64,000 nt of DNA from Variovorax paradoxus B4 (GCF_000463015.1 NC_022234.1:620001-684000), one strand, 5' to 3'; numbered from the stretch's first letter, positions 36,901 through 45,891 are shown. Program-made: numbers and translations. The notes: generated by a model not told the origin, from the sequence alone.

Positions 36901-38243
36901 ACCCGGTGTCCGACGCGGCGCTCGGCATCGTCGCCGAGCTCGAACAGGCGCTGGGTCGCGTCACGCCGGTGGCGATCCGCGGGCGCGTCAGCAAGGCGGT
37001 GGGCATGCTGATCGACGCATCGGGCATCCAGGCCCATGTGGGCGAGCTGTGCGAACTGGTCACGCCGGGCGAGCCGCCGCTGCTGGCCGAGGTGGTCGGC
37101 TTCCGCGACAACACCGCCATCCTCACGCCGCTCGGGCCGATCACCGGCATCTCGGCGCTGACCGAGGTGCTGCCCACGGGACGCGGCCACGTCTGCCCCG
37201 TCGGCGCGGGCCTGCTCGGGCGCGTGCTCGATGCGCTGGGCCAGCCCATCGACGAACGCGGCCCGCTCAAGACGCGCACGCAACTGCCGGTGCACCGCGA
37301 ACCGGTGAGCCCGCTGGCACGCCGCATGATCGAGGCGCCGCTGCCCACTGGCATCCGTGCGGTCGACAGCCTGCTCACGCTCGGCGAGGGACAGCGCGTT
37401 GGCGTGTTCGCACCGCCGGGCGTGGGCAAGAGTACCCTCCTCGGCATGTTCGCGCGCGGCGCGACGGCCGATGTGAACGTGATCGCGCTGATCGGCGAGC
37501 GCGGACGCGAGGTGAAGGAGTTCATCGAGCACAACCTCGGCGCCGAGGGCCTGGCGAAGACGGTGATGGTGGTGTCCACCTCCGACCGGCCGCCGATGGA
37601 GCGCATCAAGTCGGCCTACGTGGCCACCACCATCGCCGAACATTTCCGCGACCAGGGCAAGAAGGTGCTGCTGCTGGTCGATTCGCTCACGCGCTTCGCG
37701 CGCGCCCAGCGCGAGATCGGCCTCGCGAGCGGCGAGCCGCCCACGCGGCGCAGCTATCCGCCGTCGATCTTCTCGATGCTGCCGCAGCTGCTGGAGCGCG
37801 CCGGGCAGGGCAGGACCGGCTCCATCACCGCCGTGTACTCGGTGCTGACCGAGGGCGACGAGGAGAACGACCCCATCGCCGAGGAAGTACGCTCCATCCT
37901 CGACGGCCACATCGTGCTGTCGCGCAAGGTCGCAGCGGCCAACCGCTATCCGGCGATCGATGTGCTGGCGAGCATCAGCCGCGTGATGCCGCTGGTGGCG
38001 TCTCAAGACCATCGCGCTGCGGCGGCGCGCTTTCGCAGCCTGCTGGCCAAGTACCAGGAGATGGAGCTGCTCGTGCAGATCGGCGAATACAAGGCCGGTG
38101 GCGATGCACTGGCCGACGAGGCGATCCGCATGCGGCCCGCGATGCTCGATTTCCTGTCGCAGCCGCCGGACGCGAGCCTGCCCTATGCGCAATCGGTCGA
38201 GACGCTGCAGCGCTTCGGTGGCCCCGGGGAGCTGGTGCGATGA
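36897..38243 (+). CDS. sctN: Type III secretion ATPase SctN
   Basis: GTG start overlapping the sctL stop; 448 residues. Walker [17 protein letters not shown] is at ~178, Walker B is [17 protein letters not shown], and the ATP-synthase alpha/beta signature region is [15 protein letters not shown]. It strips chaperones and unfolds substrates at the gate. Catalytic residues are intact, so the ATPase itself should work. Confidence 0.96.
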   Translation: MNPVSDAALGIVAELEQALGRVTPVAIRGRVSKAVGMLIDASGIQAHVGELCELVTPGEPPLLAEVVGFRDNTAILTPLGPITGISALTEVLPTGRGHVCPVGAGLLGRVLDALGQPIDERGPLKTRTQLPVHREPVSPLARRMIEAPLPTGIRAVDSLLTLGEGQRVGVFAPPGVGKSTLLGMFARGATADVNVIALIGERGREVKEFIEHNLGAEGLAKTVMVVSTSDRPPMERIKSAYVATTIAEHFRDQGKKVLLLVDSLTRFARAQREIGLASGEPPTRRSYPPSIFSMLPQLLERAGQGRTGSITAVYSVLTEGDEENDPIAEEVRSILDGHIVLSRKVAAANRYPAIDVLASISRVMPLVASQDHRAAAARFRSLLAKYQEMELLVQIGEYKAGGDALADEAIRMRPAMLDFLSQPPDASLPYAQSVETLQRFGGPGELVR

Positions 38244-38728
38244 GCGGCGTCGACTGGAAGCTGCTGGTGGGCGTGCGCGAACGCCAGAAGACCGTGGCGA
38301 TGGGGGTCGTCGCGCGCGACCGGGCCGCTGCCGAACAGAGCCGTGCCGAGATGCAGCAAGCCCAGGCGTGGCAGCAGCAGCAGGTGCAGGACAAGGCCAT
38401 GCATTGGCAGGCGACGGCCGGTGCGCTGTCGCACGGGGAATGCAGCGTCGCGCAACTGCGACACGCGGGCGCCTGGAGCGCCGCGCTCGATGCGCGGATC
38501 GCCGAGGCGGGCCGGCTCGCCTCGCAGGCCGGTCAGGCCCATGCGCAGCGCGAACGCACGCTCGACGACAGCCGCCGGAAGCTGCGCGCCGCCAGCGGGG
38601 ATGTCGAGAAGGCGCAGCAGATGCAGCAGCGCGCGCAAGGCGAACGACTGCGCGTGCAGGAGCTGCGGCACGACGAAGCGACCGAGGAAGCCACATCGCA
38701 GGCCTGGGCCGCGCGGCGCCCGGCCTAG
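38240..38728 (+). CDS. sctO: Type III central stalk SctO (HrpB7/YscO-like)
   Basis: 162 residues, ATGA overlap with sctN. It is almost wholly coiled coil, rich in Gln, Ala, Arg and Glu, with no membrane segment. The position between sctN and the next export gene is that of hrpB7/yscO. It couples ATPase rotation to SctV. Sequence identity in this family is low, so the call relies on context. Confidence 0.78.
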   Translation: MSGVDWKLLVGVRERQKTVAMGVVARDRAAAEQSRAEMQQAQAWQQQQVQDKAMHWQATAGALSHGECSVAQLRHAGAWSAALDARIAEAGRLASQAGQAHAQRERTLDDSRRKLRAASGDVEKAQQMQQRAQGERLRVQELRHDEATEEATSQAWAARRPA

Positions 38729-38754
38729 AAGGCGCAGAAAGAAGCGGATTGCCC

Positions 38755-39537
38755 ATGGACGCCTCCTTCGAGCTGGCCAGCCTCGAGAGATTCTTCTCCT
38801 CGGTGGTGCTCACCCTGCCGCGGCTGTTCGCGATCTTCGCGGTAGTGCCCTTTCTCTCAGGCGGCATGATCACCGGCACCGTGCGCAATGGCCTGCTGCT
38901 GATGCTCGCGCTGTTCATGTCGCCCGTGGCGGGCGACATGCCCGTGGCCTCCATCGGCACCTGGGTGCTCATCGCCGGCAAGGAGGCCTTCATCGGCCTG
39001 CTGCTGGGCCTGGGCTTCGGTATCTTCATCTGGGCGGTGCAGAGCGTGGGTGACCTGATCGACTTCCAGACCGGCTCCAGCAACGCGTCGTTCTTCGACC
39101 CCGTGGCGGGCCACGAGAACGGGCCCACGGGCGAGTTCCTCGGCTGGATGGTGATCACGCTGTTCGTCTCGGCCGGCGGGCTGCTGGCGATGCTGGGCGT
39201 GGTCGTCGACTCCTACCGGCTCTGGCCGGTGGCCTCGTTCTTTCCGAATCTGGGGCTGGTGATCGAGCAGTTCGCGATCCGTCAGGGCGACACGCTGTTC
39301 CTGTGGATCGTCAAGCTCGCCTCGCCGGTGATCTTCGTGCTGCTGCTGGTGGAACTGGGCATGGGCCTGGTCAGCCGCGTGGCGCCGCAGCTCAACGTGT
39401 TCGTGTTCTCGCAGCCGCTGAAGAGCCTGCTGGCGCATCTGATGATGCTGCTGTTCGTGTTCTTCGTGTACGAGTCGCTGCAGGAATTTCTGCGACCCGA
39501 GAACGGCGTGCTCGATTTCCTGCGCGCCACGCTCTAG
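38755..39537 (+). CDS. sctT: Type III export gate protein SctT
   Basis: ATG 38755 gives 260 residues with about six helices. SctT blocks include GKEAFIGLLLGLGFGIFIWA, VQSVGDLIDFQTGSSNASFF and NVFVFSQPLKSLLAHLMML. Hrp2 clusters place hrcT after hrpB7, as here. Only 26 nt separate it from sctO, leaving no room for a sctP gene. Confidence 0.95.
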   Translation: MDASFELASLERFFSSVVLTLPRLFAIFAVVPFLSGGMITGTVRNGLLLMLALFMSPVAGDMPVASIGTWVLIAGKEAFIGLLLGLGFGIFIWAVQSVGDLIDFQTGSSNASFFDPVAGHENGPTGEFLGWMVITLFVSAGGLLAMLGVVVDSYRLWPVASFFPNLGLVIEQFAIRQGDTLFLWIVKLASPVIFVLLLVELGMGLVSRVAPQLNVFVFSQPLKSLLAHLMMLLFVFFVYESLQEFLRPENGVLDFLRATL

Positions 39538-39541
39538 CACC

Positions 39542-40573
39542 ATGGCGGAGAAAGACCAGGACCCCACGCCCAAGCGGCTGCGCGACGCGCGCAAGCGCGG
39601 CGAGGTGGTGTTCAGCACCGACGTGGCCTCCACCGTGGTGTTCGCGGTGGTCGTGGTCTGCATGTGGCTGGGCGGCGGGGCCCTCTACAGCCTCCTGCGT
39701 GAACTCTGGCTGCACGCCACCAGCACCAGCCTGCTGACGCAGCCCGAGGACCGCTTCGCCGAACTGCTGCTTCACACGGGAGAGGCGCTGGCATGGGGCA
39801 CGCTGCCGATCATGGCCGCCGCGGCCGCGGCCGGCATCGCCGGTTCGCTGGCCCAGGTGGGCGGCGTGGCGGCGTGGGAACGGCTCAAGCCCGACGTGAG
39901 CCGCATGAACCCGGCCCAGGGCATGCAGCGCATCTTCTCCACCCGCAACCTCATCAACCTGCTAAAGATGAGCGTGAAGACGCTGCTGCTCGCGGGCTTG
40001 ATGTTCGTGGTGGTGCGCGGCTTCGTCGATACCTCGCTCAAGCTGGGGTCTGCCAACCCGGCCGCCATCATGACCGCCGCGGCCCACATGGTGCTCGTGA
40101 CGTTCGGGTGGGCGGTCGTGATCTTCGCGCTGATGGCCGCAGTGGACTACGCGCACGAGCACTTCGAGTTCATGAAGCAGCAGCGCATGTCCATCGAGGA
40201 CATACGCCAGGAATACAAGGAAGTGGAGGGCGATCCGGTCAACCAGTCGCGCCGCCGCTCCGCGCACTTCGAGGCGGTGTACGCGAGCCTGGGCGACCGC
40301 GTGCGCATGGCGTCGGCCGTGATCCATTCGGCCCGCACGGCCGTCGCCCTGCAATACCTCGGCGAGACCGACCTGCCGCGCGTGATCGCGCGCGGCGAGG
40401 GCGAGGTTGCAGCGCAGATCCGGCGCTTTGCCGGCGAGGGACTGGTGCCGATGGAGTTCGAGCCTTCGCTGGCCGAGCGCATCTACTCGGAAGTGCCGGT
40501 GGACCAGCCGATTCCGCGTTCGCTGTACGCGCCGGTGGCAACGCTCCTGCGCTGGGCGCAGGGCCATGGATGA
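39542..40573 (+). CDS. sctU: Type III switch protein SctU lacking the NPTH cleavage site
   Basis: 343 residues: four helices, a linker (HFEFMKQQRMSIEDIRQEYK) and the cytosolic domain. Where the family has NPTH (as in VVVTNPTHYAVALRY) this protein reads SAVIHSARTAVALQY, so all four motif residues are replaced by HSAR. Flanking positions remain conserved, as does the end (AGEGLVPMEFEPSLAERIY). Asn-Pro autocleavage is therefore not possible by the known route. The reading frame is intact. Confidence 0.94.
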   Translation: MAEKDQDPTPKRLRDARKRGEVVFSTDVASTVVFAVVVVCMWLGGGALYSLLRELWLHATSTSLLTQPEDRFAELLLHTGEALAWGTLPIMAAAAAAGIAGSLAQVGGVAAWERLKPDVSRMNPAQGMQRIFSTRNLINLLKMSVKTLLLAGLMFVVVRGFVDTSLKLGSANPAAIMTAAAHMVLVTFGWAVVIFALMAAVDYAHEHFEFMKQQRMSIEDIRQEYKEVEGDPVNQSRRRSAHFEAVYASLGDRVRMASAVIHSARTAVALQYLGETDLPRVIARGEGEVAAQIRRFAGEGLVPMEFEPSLAERIYSEVPVDQPIPRSLYAPVATLLRWAQGHG

Positions 40574-40626
40574 CACCTGGCGCACCACGGTGTCTCCATC
40601 GTGGCGGTGCAATGAACATGGCTGGC

Positions 40627-41523
40627 CTATCCGGCGATGCCGTTTCGGGCGGAGAGCGGCTGCAGCGCGTCGAGCGCGGCGAGCCTTCGGTAGTCACCGG
40701 GCAGCACGGCGTAGGTGGCCATGAAGGTCTTGTGCAGATGACTCTGGTCGGAGAAGCCCGCCGCGTGCGCCGCATAGGTGACATGGGCACCACCGGCAAT
40801 GAGGTCGCGGGCGTACTCGATGCGGTGGCCGACCAGCATCTCGTGCGGCGTGAAGCCCCAGGCACCCCTGAATCGTCGCTGCACGTGCACCGGGTGCCAA
40901 CCCACGGCGTCGGCCAGGCTGTCGAGCGTCATGCGTTGGTGAAAACCCGACGCGATCAAGGCATAGAGCCGGTTCAGGCGTTCGTCGCCGCTGTCGGGTG
41001 CCGGCGCCGTGTCGTGGGTCTCGTCCTCGGCAGGCGAAGGGGCTGGGAGCCACTGCGCGAGGCGTCGGCGCAGCAATGCACGGCCGGCCGCGATGTCGCC
41101 GGCGTCACCGGTGCTCGTGGGCAGGAAAAGCAGGCGATGGCATTCGAGGAATTCAAGCGCCGCGGCGGCGTCGACGAACACCGAGACACCCTCATCGCCT
41201 TCCACGCGAGCCAGCGACAGGGCATCCTTTGCAGGGCTGATGCAGCGTGCCACGGCGAAGCTGCAGAAGAGGGCATCTTCGCGCCACGGCTGCGCGCGCG
41301 CCTGCACCGAGTGCCACACATGCGGCGCGATGCGCAGCAGTGCCCCCGGCGGCACGACGGTGACTCGGGTGCCGCTGCGCACTTGGAGTTCGGTGTCGGC
41401 CACCGCGAGCGTGAAACCCACGTGCCGGTGCGGCCGGAGTTCGCGGTGTCGGAATCGGTTGGTCGTGAATTGAAGACCTGCGAGCTCGGCGTCTCGCCAA
41501 TACTGAGAGGCAGGCAATGCCAT
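40627..41523 (-). CDS. AraC-family transcriptional regulator, copy 2
   Basis: ATG 41523 gives 298 residues, chosen to match copy 1 at 15649. Sensor-domain blocks VTVVPPGALLRIAPHVWHS and PWREDALFCSFAVARC match copy 1 nearly word for word. The HTH part has TLDSLADAVGWHPVHVQRRF and AAHAAGFSDQSHLHKTF. It points into the sctU end of the secretion island, 53 nt from its stop. The two paralogues thus bracket the island in inverted orientation and may regulate it. Confidence 0.88.
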   Translation of the reverse strand: MALPASQYWRDAELAGLQFTTNRFRHRELRPHRHVGFTLAVADTELQVRSGTRVTVVPPGALLRIAPHVWHSVQARAQPWREDALFCSFAVARCISPAKDALSLARVEGDEGVSVFVDAAAALEFLECHRLLFLPTSTGDAGDIAAGRALLRRRLAQWLPAPSPAEDETHDTAPAPDSGDERLNRLYALIASGFHQRMTLDSLADAVGWHPVHVQRRFRGAWGFTPHEMLVGHRIEYARDLIAGGAHVTYAAHAAGFSDQSHLHKTFMATYAVLPGDYRRLAALDALQPLSARNGIAG

Positions 41524-41722
41524 GGAGGACCGGTTGTTTGCGGAGATCGCGGGCGTTTGCGCCGCGCGAGGCGCAGCATGCCAGCGCAGCCGGCTTCTGT
41601 GAAGCCTCGGCCGTGCATGGACCCGGGCGGACTGCACGATGTTCAGGCGAAGGTATTCAGTTGGATGCGCGGCCTGCGGGCCGCTGCCGGTTGCCACCCG
41701 TGCGAGCCAGTGCAAACGCATC

Positions 41723-41740
41723 GGAAGCTAAGAATTTACA
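41723..41740 (-). promoter_or_regulatory. Second copy of the AraC-associated 18-bp box
   Basis: The minus strand reads TGTAAATTCTTAGCTTCC, one mismatch from 15631-15648. It lies 200 bp before AraC copy 2 and 83 bp before the divergent LuxR gene, so it could serve either. Confidence 0.5.
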
Positions 41741-41823
41741 AGGCAGCAACTGCAACGTTTTGGTACTTTGGCTCCAAGTCCATCGCCCTGTGCAGTACAG
41801 GCGGCACATCCATCAGGCCTCCC

Positions 41824-42762
41824 ATGATTCCGTCTACCTTGTTTCATCGTGCCTCGCCGGCGTCGGCGTCCGAGGCGCAGAGCTTCGATCCGGTGCCACG
41901 GTCGCATGTAGAGTCGCAGCCCACCAATCCGGTTCCCCAGTTCTATACCGAAGAACACCTGTACTTGCCGCGAAGCGCGCCGCGCCATGCCAGCGGCGTG
42001 CCGGCCATCGTCGGCGTCCTGCTGGACGCACCCAGCACCGAAACCCGCACGGCACGGGTGCGAAGCATGCTTCACGCGCTCGATTTCGACTGGCTGGGCT
42101 ATGGCACAGTCGCGTACATGCGCGGCCACTGGTGGCCGCTGAGTTTCTTCACCGCGTATGCGAATCCCGAATGGACGAAGCGGTACTTCGCGCACAACTA
42201 CTGCGGCGTCGACCTGCGGCAGCAGGGTGTGCCTGCTTCAAGCCTCCCGCTCGCGTGGGACGTGGCCCAGCTCGAGGCCCTGGCAGCGGGGGTGTCGGAC
42301 GAACTGAGCGATGCCCGGCAGCGCTTTCTCGATGATCTGTATGCCAGCGGTATCCGCAGCGGATTGCTGTTTCGCCTGGCGTCCCCCACGCATGTGAACC
42401 AGCATACGGTGATCAGTTTGCTTTCGCGCAGGCCCGGAAGCGGCTGGATCAGCGACAGCGTGATCGGGCAGGGGCTTATCCTGGGGCTGAGCGTGCACGA
42501 ATACGTGTCGCGCCATACGCGCATCGTCGGGGCGCCGGTCACGGGTCGCATCGAGATATCGGCGACGCAGCAGGACATCCTTCAGCATCTGCTGCAAGGA
42601 CGCAGCGACAAGGAGATCGCCAACCGGCTGGACCTGTCGTCCCACACGGTGGACTACCACATGCGCCAGTTGCGCCGCCGCTTCGCTGCGCGCAATCGGG
42701 TCCAGTTGGTGAACGCCGTGCAGCAGGGCGACAGCGATTTCGGGGTGCTCAGCGAGATCTGA
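41824..42762 (+). CDS. LuxR-family regulator with an autoinducer-binding-like domain
   Basis: ATG 41824 gives 312 residues. Residues ~80-230 resemble an autoinducer-binding domain (FDWLGYGTVAYMRG, AHNYCGVDLRQQG). The LuxR HTH is at ~250-305 (SDKEIANRLDLSSHTVDYHM). No luxI-type synthase is visible in the window, so it would be an orphan receptor. An extra ~70-residue N-terminal arm precedes the sensor. Its neighbour is the AraC regulator at the edge of the secretion island. Confidence 0.85.
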   Translation: MIPSTLFHRASPASASEAQSFDPVPRSHVESQPTNPVPQFYTEEHLYLPRSAPRHASGVPAIVGVLLDAPSTETRTARVRSMLHALDFDWLGYGTVAYMRGHWWPLSFFTAYANPEWTKRYFAHNYCGVDLRQQGVPASSLPLAWDVAQLEALAAGVSDELSDARQRFLDDLYASGIRSGLLFRLASPTHVNQHTVISLLSRRPGSGWISDSVIGQGLILGLSVHEYVSRHTRIVGAPVTGRIEISATQQDILQHLLQGRSDKEIANRLDLSSHTVDYHMRQLRRRFAARNRVQLVNAVQQGDSDFGVLSEI

Positions 42763-42776
42763 TCCGGAAGCACTAT

Positions 42777-42882
42777 GCGCTCGACCTGCTGTTCTTCCAA
42801 CCGTGGATTGAACTGCCTTGTGGCCATTGAGCTGAAGGTTGGCCGCTTCGAGCCCGAGTACCTTGGCAAGCTCGAAGCACTG
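42777..42882 (+). repeat. Partial second copy of the DUF1016/YhcG nuclease gene
   Basis: These 106 bp match 47180-47296 almost exactly, apart from one inserted A after TTCTTCCA and a 12-bp deletion before GAAGCACTG. The frame is broken. The near identity implies a recent duplication. It abuts the LuxR stop. Confidence 0.85.
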
Positions 42883-43007
42883 CTCGTACGAATACATGAA
42901 CTACCTCTTGGTCGCCCAACTTTTTGTTGGTGTCCCGGTCGGCTTTTCCTTCATTTCAAACAGTGCTGCCGGTCGCCTCGCATAGCAATTGCGCTGCAAT
43001 AGCTTGC

Positions 43008-43298
43008 ATGAAGACCGCCCAGTTGCCTCCCGTGCGCGTCGAGCAATCCGTGCGCGATGAAATCGAGAGCGTTCTCCGACAAGGAGAAAGCCTGTCGCAG
43101 TTCGTGGAAAACGCAGCAGTGCAGGCCGCTCAGCGGCGCAAATCTCAGCAAGAGTTCCTGGCGCGTGGCCGCGAATCACTGAAGCGCGCGAAGAAGAGCG
43201 GTGAGTACTATTCTGCCAAGGACGCACTCGACGTGATGCAAGCGCGCCTCGATGCGCGCATTGCGCAGAGGCAGCGCGGCAATGCCGATCGTTCGTGA
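43008..43298 (+). CDS. Antitoxin of a ParE-type pair
   Basis: 96 residues from ATG 43008. A short N-terminal DNA-binding-like strand (LPPVRVEQSVRDEIESVL) is followed by a charged helical tail (EFLARGRESLKRAKKSGEY). This plan resembles YlcI/YnfO-type or ribbon-helix-helix antitoxins. The stop overlaps the toxin start by 4 nt, the usual arrangement for a neutralising partner that also represses the operon. Confidence 0.78.
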   Translation: MKTAQLPPVRVEQSVRDEIESVLRQGESLSQFVENAAVQAAQRRKSQQEFLARGRESLKRAKKSGEYYSAKDALDVMQARLDARIAQRQRGNADRS

Positions 43299-43606
43299 CC
43301 TATGCAGTCACCCTGACGCGCGAAGCCCTCGAGGATCTGCTGCGTCTTGAAGACTTTCTCATCGAATCCGCTCTGCGGCACGGAGATATGGAGCTGCCGA
43401 GCCGTGCAAAATCGGCCATCCGCACCGAGTTTCGGATCCTGGAGACAAACCCGTTCACCTGCCGAATTGCCGACACCGACCCCCTTGAGCGCGAACTGAT
43501 CGTTCCGTTTGGGGCTTCCGGATATGTGGGGTTGTTTCGAGTCATCAGCGAACGAGAGGTCGTGGTCGCTGCGATCCGTCACCTGCGTGAGGATGACTAT
43601 CACTAG
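43295..43606 (+). CDS. RelE/ParE-family toxin
   Basis: GTG start at 43295, 103 residues. The ParE fold signature is visible: TLTREALEDLLRLEDFLIES at the start, a middle PFTCRIADTD strand, RELIVPFGASGYVGLFRV, and the ending VVVAAIRHLREDDYH. ParE members poison gyrase and RelE members cut mRNA. Which applies cannot be told from this sequence. Confidence 0.85.
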   Translation: MTYAVTLTREALEDLLRLEDFLIESALRHGDMELPSRAKSAIRTEFRILETNPFTCRIADTDPLERELIVPFGASGYVGLFRVISEREVVVAAIRHLREDDYH

Positions 43607-43680
43607 ATGGGGCGCAAACCTGTCGGCTGGACCAGTGGGTGCTTGAGCCGACCATCTGCCTCCCCATCTCATGTGGCCCG

Positions 43681-43941
43681 TCAGTCGATCTGAATCCTGG
43701 CGCCCTTCACGATGCGCTCATAGGTGGCCGCTTCCTTGTCGATGTCAGTGGAAAATTCGACCGGAGTGCTCGGGGAGGGCACAAACCCCTGCGGCCCGAG
43801 GCGCTCGGCCACGAACGAAGAGCGCATGGCCTTGGCAACCTCCGCCGAAAGCCGCTCAAGGATCGCTGCAGGCAGCTTGGGCGGCGCCCACAGCCCATAC
43901 CAGGTGACCATTTCGAAGCCGGCAAAGCCGGATTGCTCTTG
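43681..43941 (-). pseudogene. C-terminal fragment of a Bug (TctC-like) binding protein
   Basis: The minus strand encodes GFEMVTWYGLWAPPKLPAAI and later FSTDIDKEAATYERIVK, the conserved end of tripartite tricarboxylate binding proteins of Burkholderiales. The N-terminal ~230 residues are missing. The upstream border coincides with an IS630 transposase remnant, so insertion or deletion by that element removed the rest. Confidence 0.8.
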
Positions 43942-43944
43942 CGC

Positions 43945-44303
43945 ACCCCAAGGGGCGAGTCCATATCGTGTGGGACAACCTCAACACCCATCGCGCCCAG
44001 TCCGTGTGGGGCGGTTTCAACGCCCGACACGATCACCGATTTGTCTTTCACTTCACGCCACTGCATGCGAGCTGGGTCAATCAGATCGAGTTGCTGTTCG
44101 CCATCTACACGCGCCGCGTCCTGCGCCACGCCAGTCATTCATCCATCGCGCAATTGCGCGAGCGCACCGAAGCCTTCATGGCGCAACGCAACCAGGCGCC
44201 CAAGCCGTTCAAATGGACATTCGCCGGCTTTGAGCTACAAACTGGCGAACCTCTGAGGTTCAAACACGATGCCAACGTTCGAAGCACAAAGAAAGGCCGC
44301 TGA
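43945..44303 (+). pseudogene. IS630-family transposase C-terminal fragment
   Basis: The open frame covers the second DDE aspartate region (VHIVWDNLNTHRAQ) and the glutamate region (HFTPLHASWVNQIELLFAIY) of an IS630-type transposase. The N-terminal half is absent and replaced by the Bug fragment. It is an immobile remnant. Confidence 0.82.
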
Positions 44304-44565
44304 GCTGCAGCGCCAACTCGCCACGCTCACCGGCCACGCACTGGCGCAGGTCAAGCCCTACGGCAAGCATCTACTGATCCAGATGCACCGCGACGACCGC
44401 GTGGACACCATCGCACGCCTCACCGAGCTGGGGCGAAACTCCTATTCGTCGGCATTCCGCAGCCACACCGGCCGCTGGGAGCCCTTGCCTGGTACCGGTG
44501 ATCTTGACACCGTCGCCGACTTGGTCGTCTCTCTACTCAACCCATATTTCGATCCTAATAATTAA
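44269..44565 (+). CDS. Hypothetical 98-residue protein overlapping the IS630 remnant
   Basis: An ATG inside the transposase end opens a frame with plausible composition (TLTGHALAQVKPYGKHLLIQ, then TVADLVVSLLNPYFDPNN) that ends just before AT-rich DNA at 44567. I know no family. It may be a passenger gene of the element. It has no strong ribosome site. Confidence 0.45.
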   Translation: MPTFEAQRKAAELQRQLATLTGHALAQVKPYGKHLLIQMHRDDRVDTIARLTELGRNSYSSAFRSHTGRWEPLPGTGDLDTVADLVVSLLNPYFDPNN

Positions 44566-44618
44566 ACTTATTTGCAGGATGTGGTACTAGATTTTCTTGG
44601 CATCCCGCCAGTTGGACG

Positions 44619-44882
44619 TCACCGAACTGTGCACGGGCTGGTATCAGCGGCGGTGTCGGCGAATCGTTCGCTGTTCAAGGTGTCCAGCAGCAGCGTGTTC
44701 TCCAGCGCATCGAAGGCCAGCGGAGGGCGCACTCGCACGGCGCGCCGGGACATGGGCCCGACCATGGCTGCGCGCCTTGCCTGGGCTCGCTGGCGGGCCG
44801 GCACGCCGCGCGGCAGGCCCAGGGCCCGGCAGGCGGCGCCTGCGCCCAGCAGGGGGCTGAGTTCGTGCACTGCGGCGATCAC
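44619..44882 (-). pseudogene. IS3-family OrfB N-terminal fragment
   Basis: Encodes IAAVHELSPLLGAGAACRAL and LLLDTLNSERFADTA, typical of the HTH_21 start of IS3-type OrfB. The frame stops after ~87 codons, before the catalytic DDE domain. It overlaps the OrfA stop as expected for the pair. Confidence 0.75.
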
Positions 44883-45326
44883 GGCAACTCGCCGGTGGCG
44901 TCCATCGAGTTGCCCAGCAAGGCTGCAAGTTTTTTTTGGACGTCGATCACCAGCAGCGCCTTGTCCAGGCGCTGCTTGAGGTTGTCGCGCTCGCGGGTGA
45001 GTTGGGCGATGTGAAGAGTCTCCGCGCGGTGGGGGTCTGCCTTGGGGCCGCGCTTGACTGGCGCCAAGGCGGCCAGGTCAGCGGCCTCGCGCTGGCGCCG
45101 CCAGGTACTCAGCGAGGACGAGTACACGCCCTCTCGGCGCATCAGCGCGCCGATCTCGCCGGGCTTTGTACAGCTGTCGGCCGCCTGCAGAATGCGGCGC
45201 TTGTCGGCGTTGGAGAACATGCGACGACGCGCTCGCGGGACCACCTCGGAGTCGGCTGGCGGGCGGGACACATTGGGGGCGCCGATCCGGGCGCATCGGG
45301 ACCTTGGGTTGCTGGCTGTTCGTCAT
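44879..45326 (-). pseudogene. IS3-family OrfA, frameshifted
   Basis: The likely start MTNSQQPKVPMRPDRRPQ is in one frame. The DNA-binding part is in the next frame (FSNADKRRILQAADSC, YSSSLSTWRRQREAADL), followed by a leucine-zipper-like region ELTRERDNLKQRLDKALL-type. A single indel near 45270 separates the two. With OrfB cut short, the element cannot transpose by itself. Confidence 0.72.
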
Positions 45327-45469
45327 ATCTACCTCATTGCTCACTGAATTCTCAGAGGGAGGTGCAGCAGGTCATATTGGCACGGGGGGGCAGTGCAATC
45401 GTGATCAGCGGGGTTTAGCACCGTCGACTACTTCGGCAATGTGGCGTAGTGCGCGATGGCACTCTCGAT

Positions 45470-45528
45470 TGTTGATTTCCATCCGCAAGTGATCCACTGC
45501 GGGGGGCATGCCCGCATGGAAATCAACA
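45470..45528. repeat. 13-bp perfect inverted repeat
   Basis: TGTTGATTTCCAT at 45470-45482 and its exact complement ATGGAAATCAACA at 45516-45528, with a 33-bp spacer. It lies between the IS3 remnant and the toxin gene. It could be element ends or an unrelated hairpin. Confidence 0.5.
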
Positions 45529-45562
45529 CACCAGCACGACTCGGTGAATTTCGCAGGGCCGA

Positions 45563-45889
45563 CTACTGATTGAAGAGTCGCTTGAAAAGATGGGTTCTGA
45601 AATCCCTTCTTGTGTGGATGAGCATGTGAATCAGAACCAAGCTTTCGTCGAACTCATACACGACCCGTGTCTGCCTAACCAGCGCATATTTGACATTGGT
45701 AATGCCAAGTTCCTTCAGTTCGTCAATGTGGCTGCCGATTTCTGGATTGTTCTTAATAAGATTGAAGGAGTTTTTATATTCGGCATTTACAGCATTCCAG
45801 ACAGATTCTCCGAATTCCTTCTTGACATGCTTCTTGATGTCCTTGAACTCCACTTTGGCACTGTCAAGAATGACAATTCTACGGGGCAC
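45563..45889 (-). CDS. RelE/ParE-family toxin of low-GC origin
   Basis: 108 residues, rich in Lys, Asn and Ile, with A/T third positions unlike anything around it. Family-like features are the start IVILDSAKVEFKDIKKHVKK, the strand NVKYALVRQTRVVYEFDESL and the ending HMLIHTRRDFRTHLF. It is encoded 2 nt after the antitoxin stop. Base composition marks it as recently transferred. Confidence 0.82.
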   Translation of the reverse strand: MPRRIVILDSAKVEFKDIKKHVKKEFGESVWNAVNAEYKNSFNLIKNNPEIGSHIDELKELGITNVKYALVRQTRVVYEFDESLVLIHMLIHTRRDFRTHLFKRLFNQ

Positions 45890-45891
45890 GA

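Noticed and set aside
40574..40626. Shared terminator between sctU and AraC copy 2
   Set aside because: CACCACG and CGTGGCGGTG can pair only with a bulge and no T-run follows, so I could not support a terminator.
42883..43007. Promoter for the first toxin-antitoxin pair
   Set aside because: No convincing -35/-10 pair or palindrome was visible in the 125 bp before the antitoxin.
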